Shown: piece by piece, positions 63,001 through 64,000 of the stretch
Layout of the letters: each line of letters begins with the position of its first letter
How positions within the stretch are numbered: position 1 is the stretch's first letter
Origin: Pseudomonadota bacterium
GTDB lineage: Bacteria; Myxococcota_A; Polyangia; Polyangiales; Polyangiaceae
Length of the DNA: 64,000 nt
Direction: 5' to 3'
Assembly (NCBI GenBank): GCA_023431345.1
Contig: JAEYWK010000167.1
Location: forward strand, 25,295-89,294
Program-made: the position numbers and the translations under genes
The notes under the pieces: model-generated
Seen by the model: only the letters and a program-made list of their open reading frames with translations
Databases searched by the model: none
What the model was told of the DNA's origin: nothing

Positions 63001-64000
63001 AGGATCGCGAGTTGTGCTTCAATGGAGCCGTCGCGCGAACGCGACGGAGTGCTTGTCGATGGCCTTCGAGAGGTCCATCGACTTGGGGCTTCAATGGAGC
63101 CGTCGCGCGAACGCGACGGAGTGCGGACCCTCTCAGCGACGACGCGATAGGGAAGATGGTGCTTCAATGGAGCCGTCGCGCGAACGCGACGGAGTGTGCC
63201 GCTACGGGCTCCGTGACGCCGTCTGGCACCGCGACGCTTCAATGGAGCCGTCGCGCGAACGCGACGGAGTGGATCAGTGAAGAGCCGGCGCTGCCCGGCG
63301 TGATTTGGCTTCAATGGAGCCGTCGCGCGAACGCGACGGAGTGGGCCTCTAGCTACGCGCGCGCGGATTAGCCGCAGCTGGCTTCAATGGAGCCGTCGCG
63401 CGAACGCGACGGAGTGTGGGCAAGCGGCGCGGGCGCTGGCGGGCCGGGCGCCGCGCTTCAATGGAGCCGTCGCGCGAACGCGACGGAGTGCTAAGCCGTA
63501 ACTGACTAGAGCTTATCGAAAGGATGCTTCAATGGAGCCGTCGCGCGAACGCGACGGAGTGACCTGACCCCGTCCTCCACGTGCGCCACGGTCTCCACGC
63601 TTCAATGGAGCCGTCGCGCGAACGCGACGGAGTGCTAAGCCGCTAGGCGCATGTCCTCCCAGACGCCTACCGCTTCAATGGAGCCGTCGCGCGAACGCGA
63701 CGGAGTGCGTCAGCGTGCCGTCGAGCTTCAGCGGCATCAGACAGCTTCAATGGAGCCGTCGCGCGAACGCGACGGAGTGCTTCCGGCGCGCTGCTAGAAG
63801 ACAGGATCCATTCCATGGCTTCAATGGAGCCGTCGCGCGAACGCGACGGAGTGCTCGTTCAACTGCCCAGCGAGCCGCTTGAGCTCTCGCTTCAATGGAG
63901 CCGTCGCGCGAACGCGACGGAGTGCACGCCACCGGGCAGTCCGCCCCCCGACTCGATGTCGCTTCAATGGAGCCGTCGCGCGAACGCGACGGAGTGGCCG
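59971..64000 (-). CRISPR. CRISPR array, 56 repeats and 55 complete spacers, continuing past the window
   Basis: A 36-bp repeat recurs every 71-75 bp: starts at 59971 (degenerate), 60042, 60116, 60190, 60262 and so on to 63961, 56 in all, with 55 complete spacers of 35-39 bp. Plus-strand copies open GCTTCAATGGAG and close AGTG, around an 8-bp stem (CCGTCGCG, CGCGACGG) with a CGAA loop. Copies 2-56 look identical by eye. In the minus orientation the repeat ends ATTGAAGC, like the 8-nt crRNA handle of many type I and III systems. The array is stop-free in its repeats in all six frames, so long frames here are not genes. No cas gene lies in the window. Confidence 0.97.

Noticed and set aside
63491..63642. 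Two spacers starting CTAAGCCG
   Set aside because: Only eight shared bases; the rest of the two spacers differs, so this is not a duplicated spacer.

Overview
The window is high-GC DNA that looks like a myxobacterium (Myxococcota, probably the Polyangiales/Sorangium side). This is inferred from four things. About 16 predicted lipoproteins carry long Gly/Ala/Ser-rich linkers just after the lipobox. One secreted protein ends in a MYXO-CTERM-like tail (Cys-Gly-Cys, hydrophobic stretch, Arg-rich end). Predatory or saprophytic hydrolases are present (GH9 cellulase, PL1 pectate lyase). Two sigma-54 promoters of textbook form are visible. No rRNA, tRNA or cas gene was recognised.

Layout. 0-11 kb: two ThuA-like proteins flank a porin. 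The second lies in an operon with an ECF sigma factor and a TPR membrane protein. A tightly overlapped three-gene membrane/lipoprotein operon and a paralogous Big_5/propeller lipoprotein follow. 11-20.5 kb: housekeeping and decay. A glutathionyl-hydroquinone reductase, a GNAT and a universal stress protein sit among a SulP permease remnant, a fatty-acid desaturase split by an ISAs1-family IS with a perfect 9-bp target duplication, and a second, convergent desaturase broken by a frameshift. 20.5-36 kb: CotH-like lipoprotein, catalase, PLD/cardiolipin-synthase-like protein, divergent pectate lyase and GH9 cellulase, alpha/beta hydrolase, a lipoprotein of 14 Cys-rich modules, and a LysR/SDR divergent pair. 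36-47 kb: a large PQQ-dehydrogenase/cytochrome c/PA14 protein with a MYXO-CTERM-like tail, a CSLREA beta-helix protein, a HEAT-repeat protein divergent from a secreted protein under a sigma-54 promoter, and an AI-2E transporter overlapping a receiver-only response regulator. 47-60 kb: small lipoproteins, GNAT, MauG-like dihaem lipoprotein (also sigma-54 promoted), an O-antigen-ligase-like protein, a LuxR regulator, a frameshifted AraC regulator and a Uma2 protein. 60-64 kb: a CRISPR array with 56 repeats and 55 complete spacers, running off the right edge.

The array's repeat ends ATTGAAGC when read on the minus strand, and the leftmost repeat is degraded at exactly that end. The array is therefore probably transcribed leftwards, with its leader, newest spacers and any cas genes to the right of the window. 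The most novel regulatory signal is that the two sigma-54 promoters both have clustered TGTCCG/CGGACA half-sites about 70-140 bp upstream, which suggests one enhancer-binding protein controlling two exported proteins. Calls were made by reading; no database search or folding was run.
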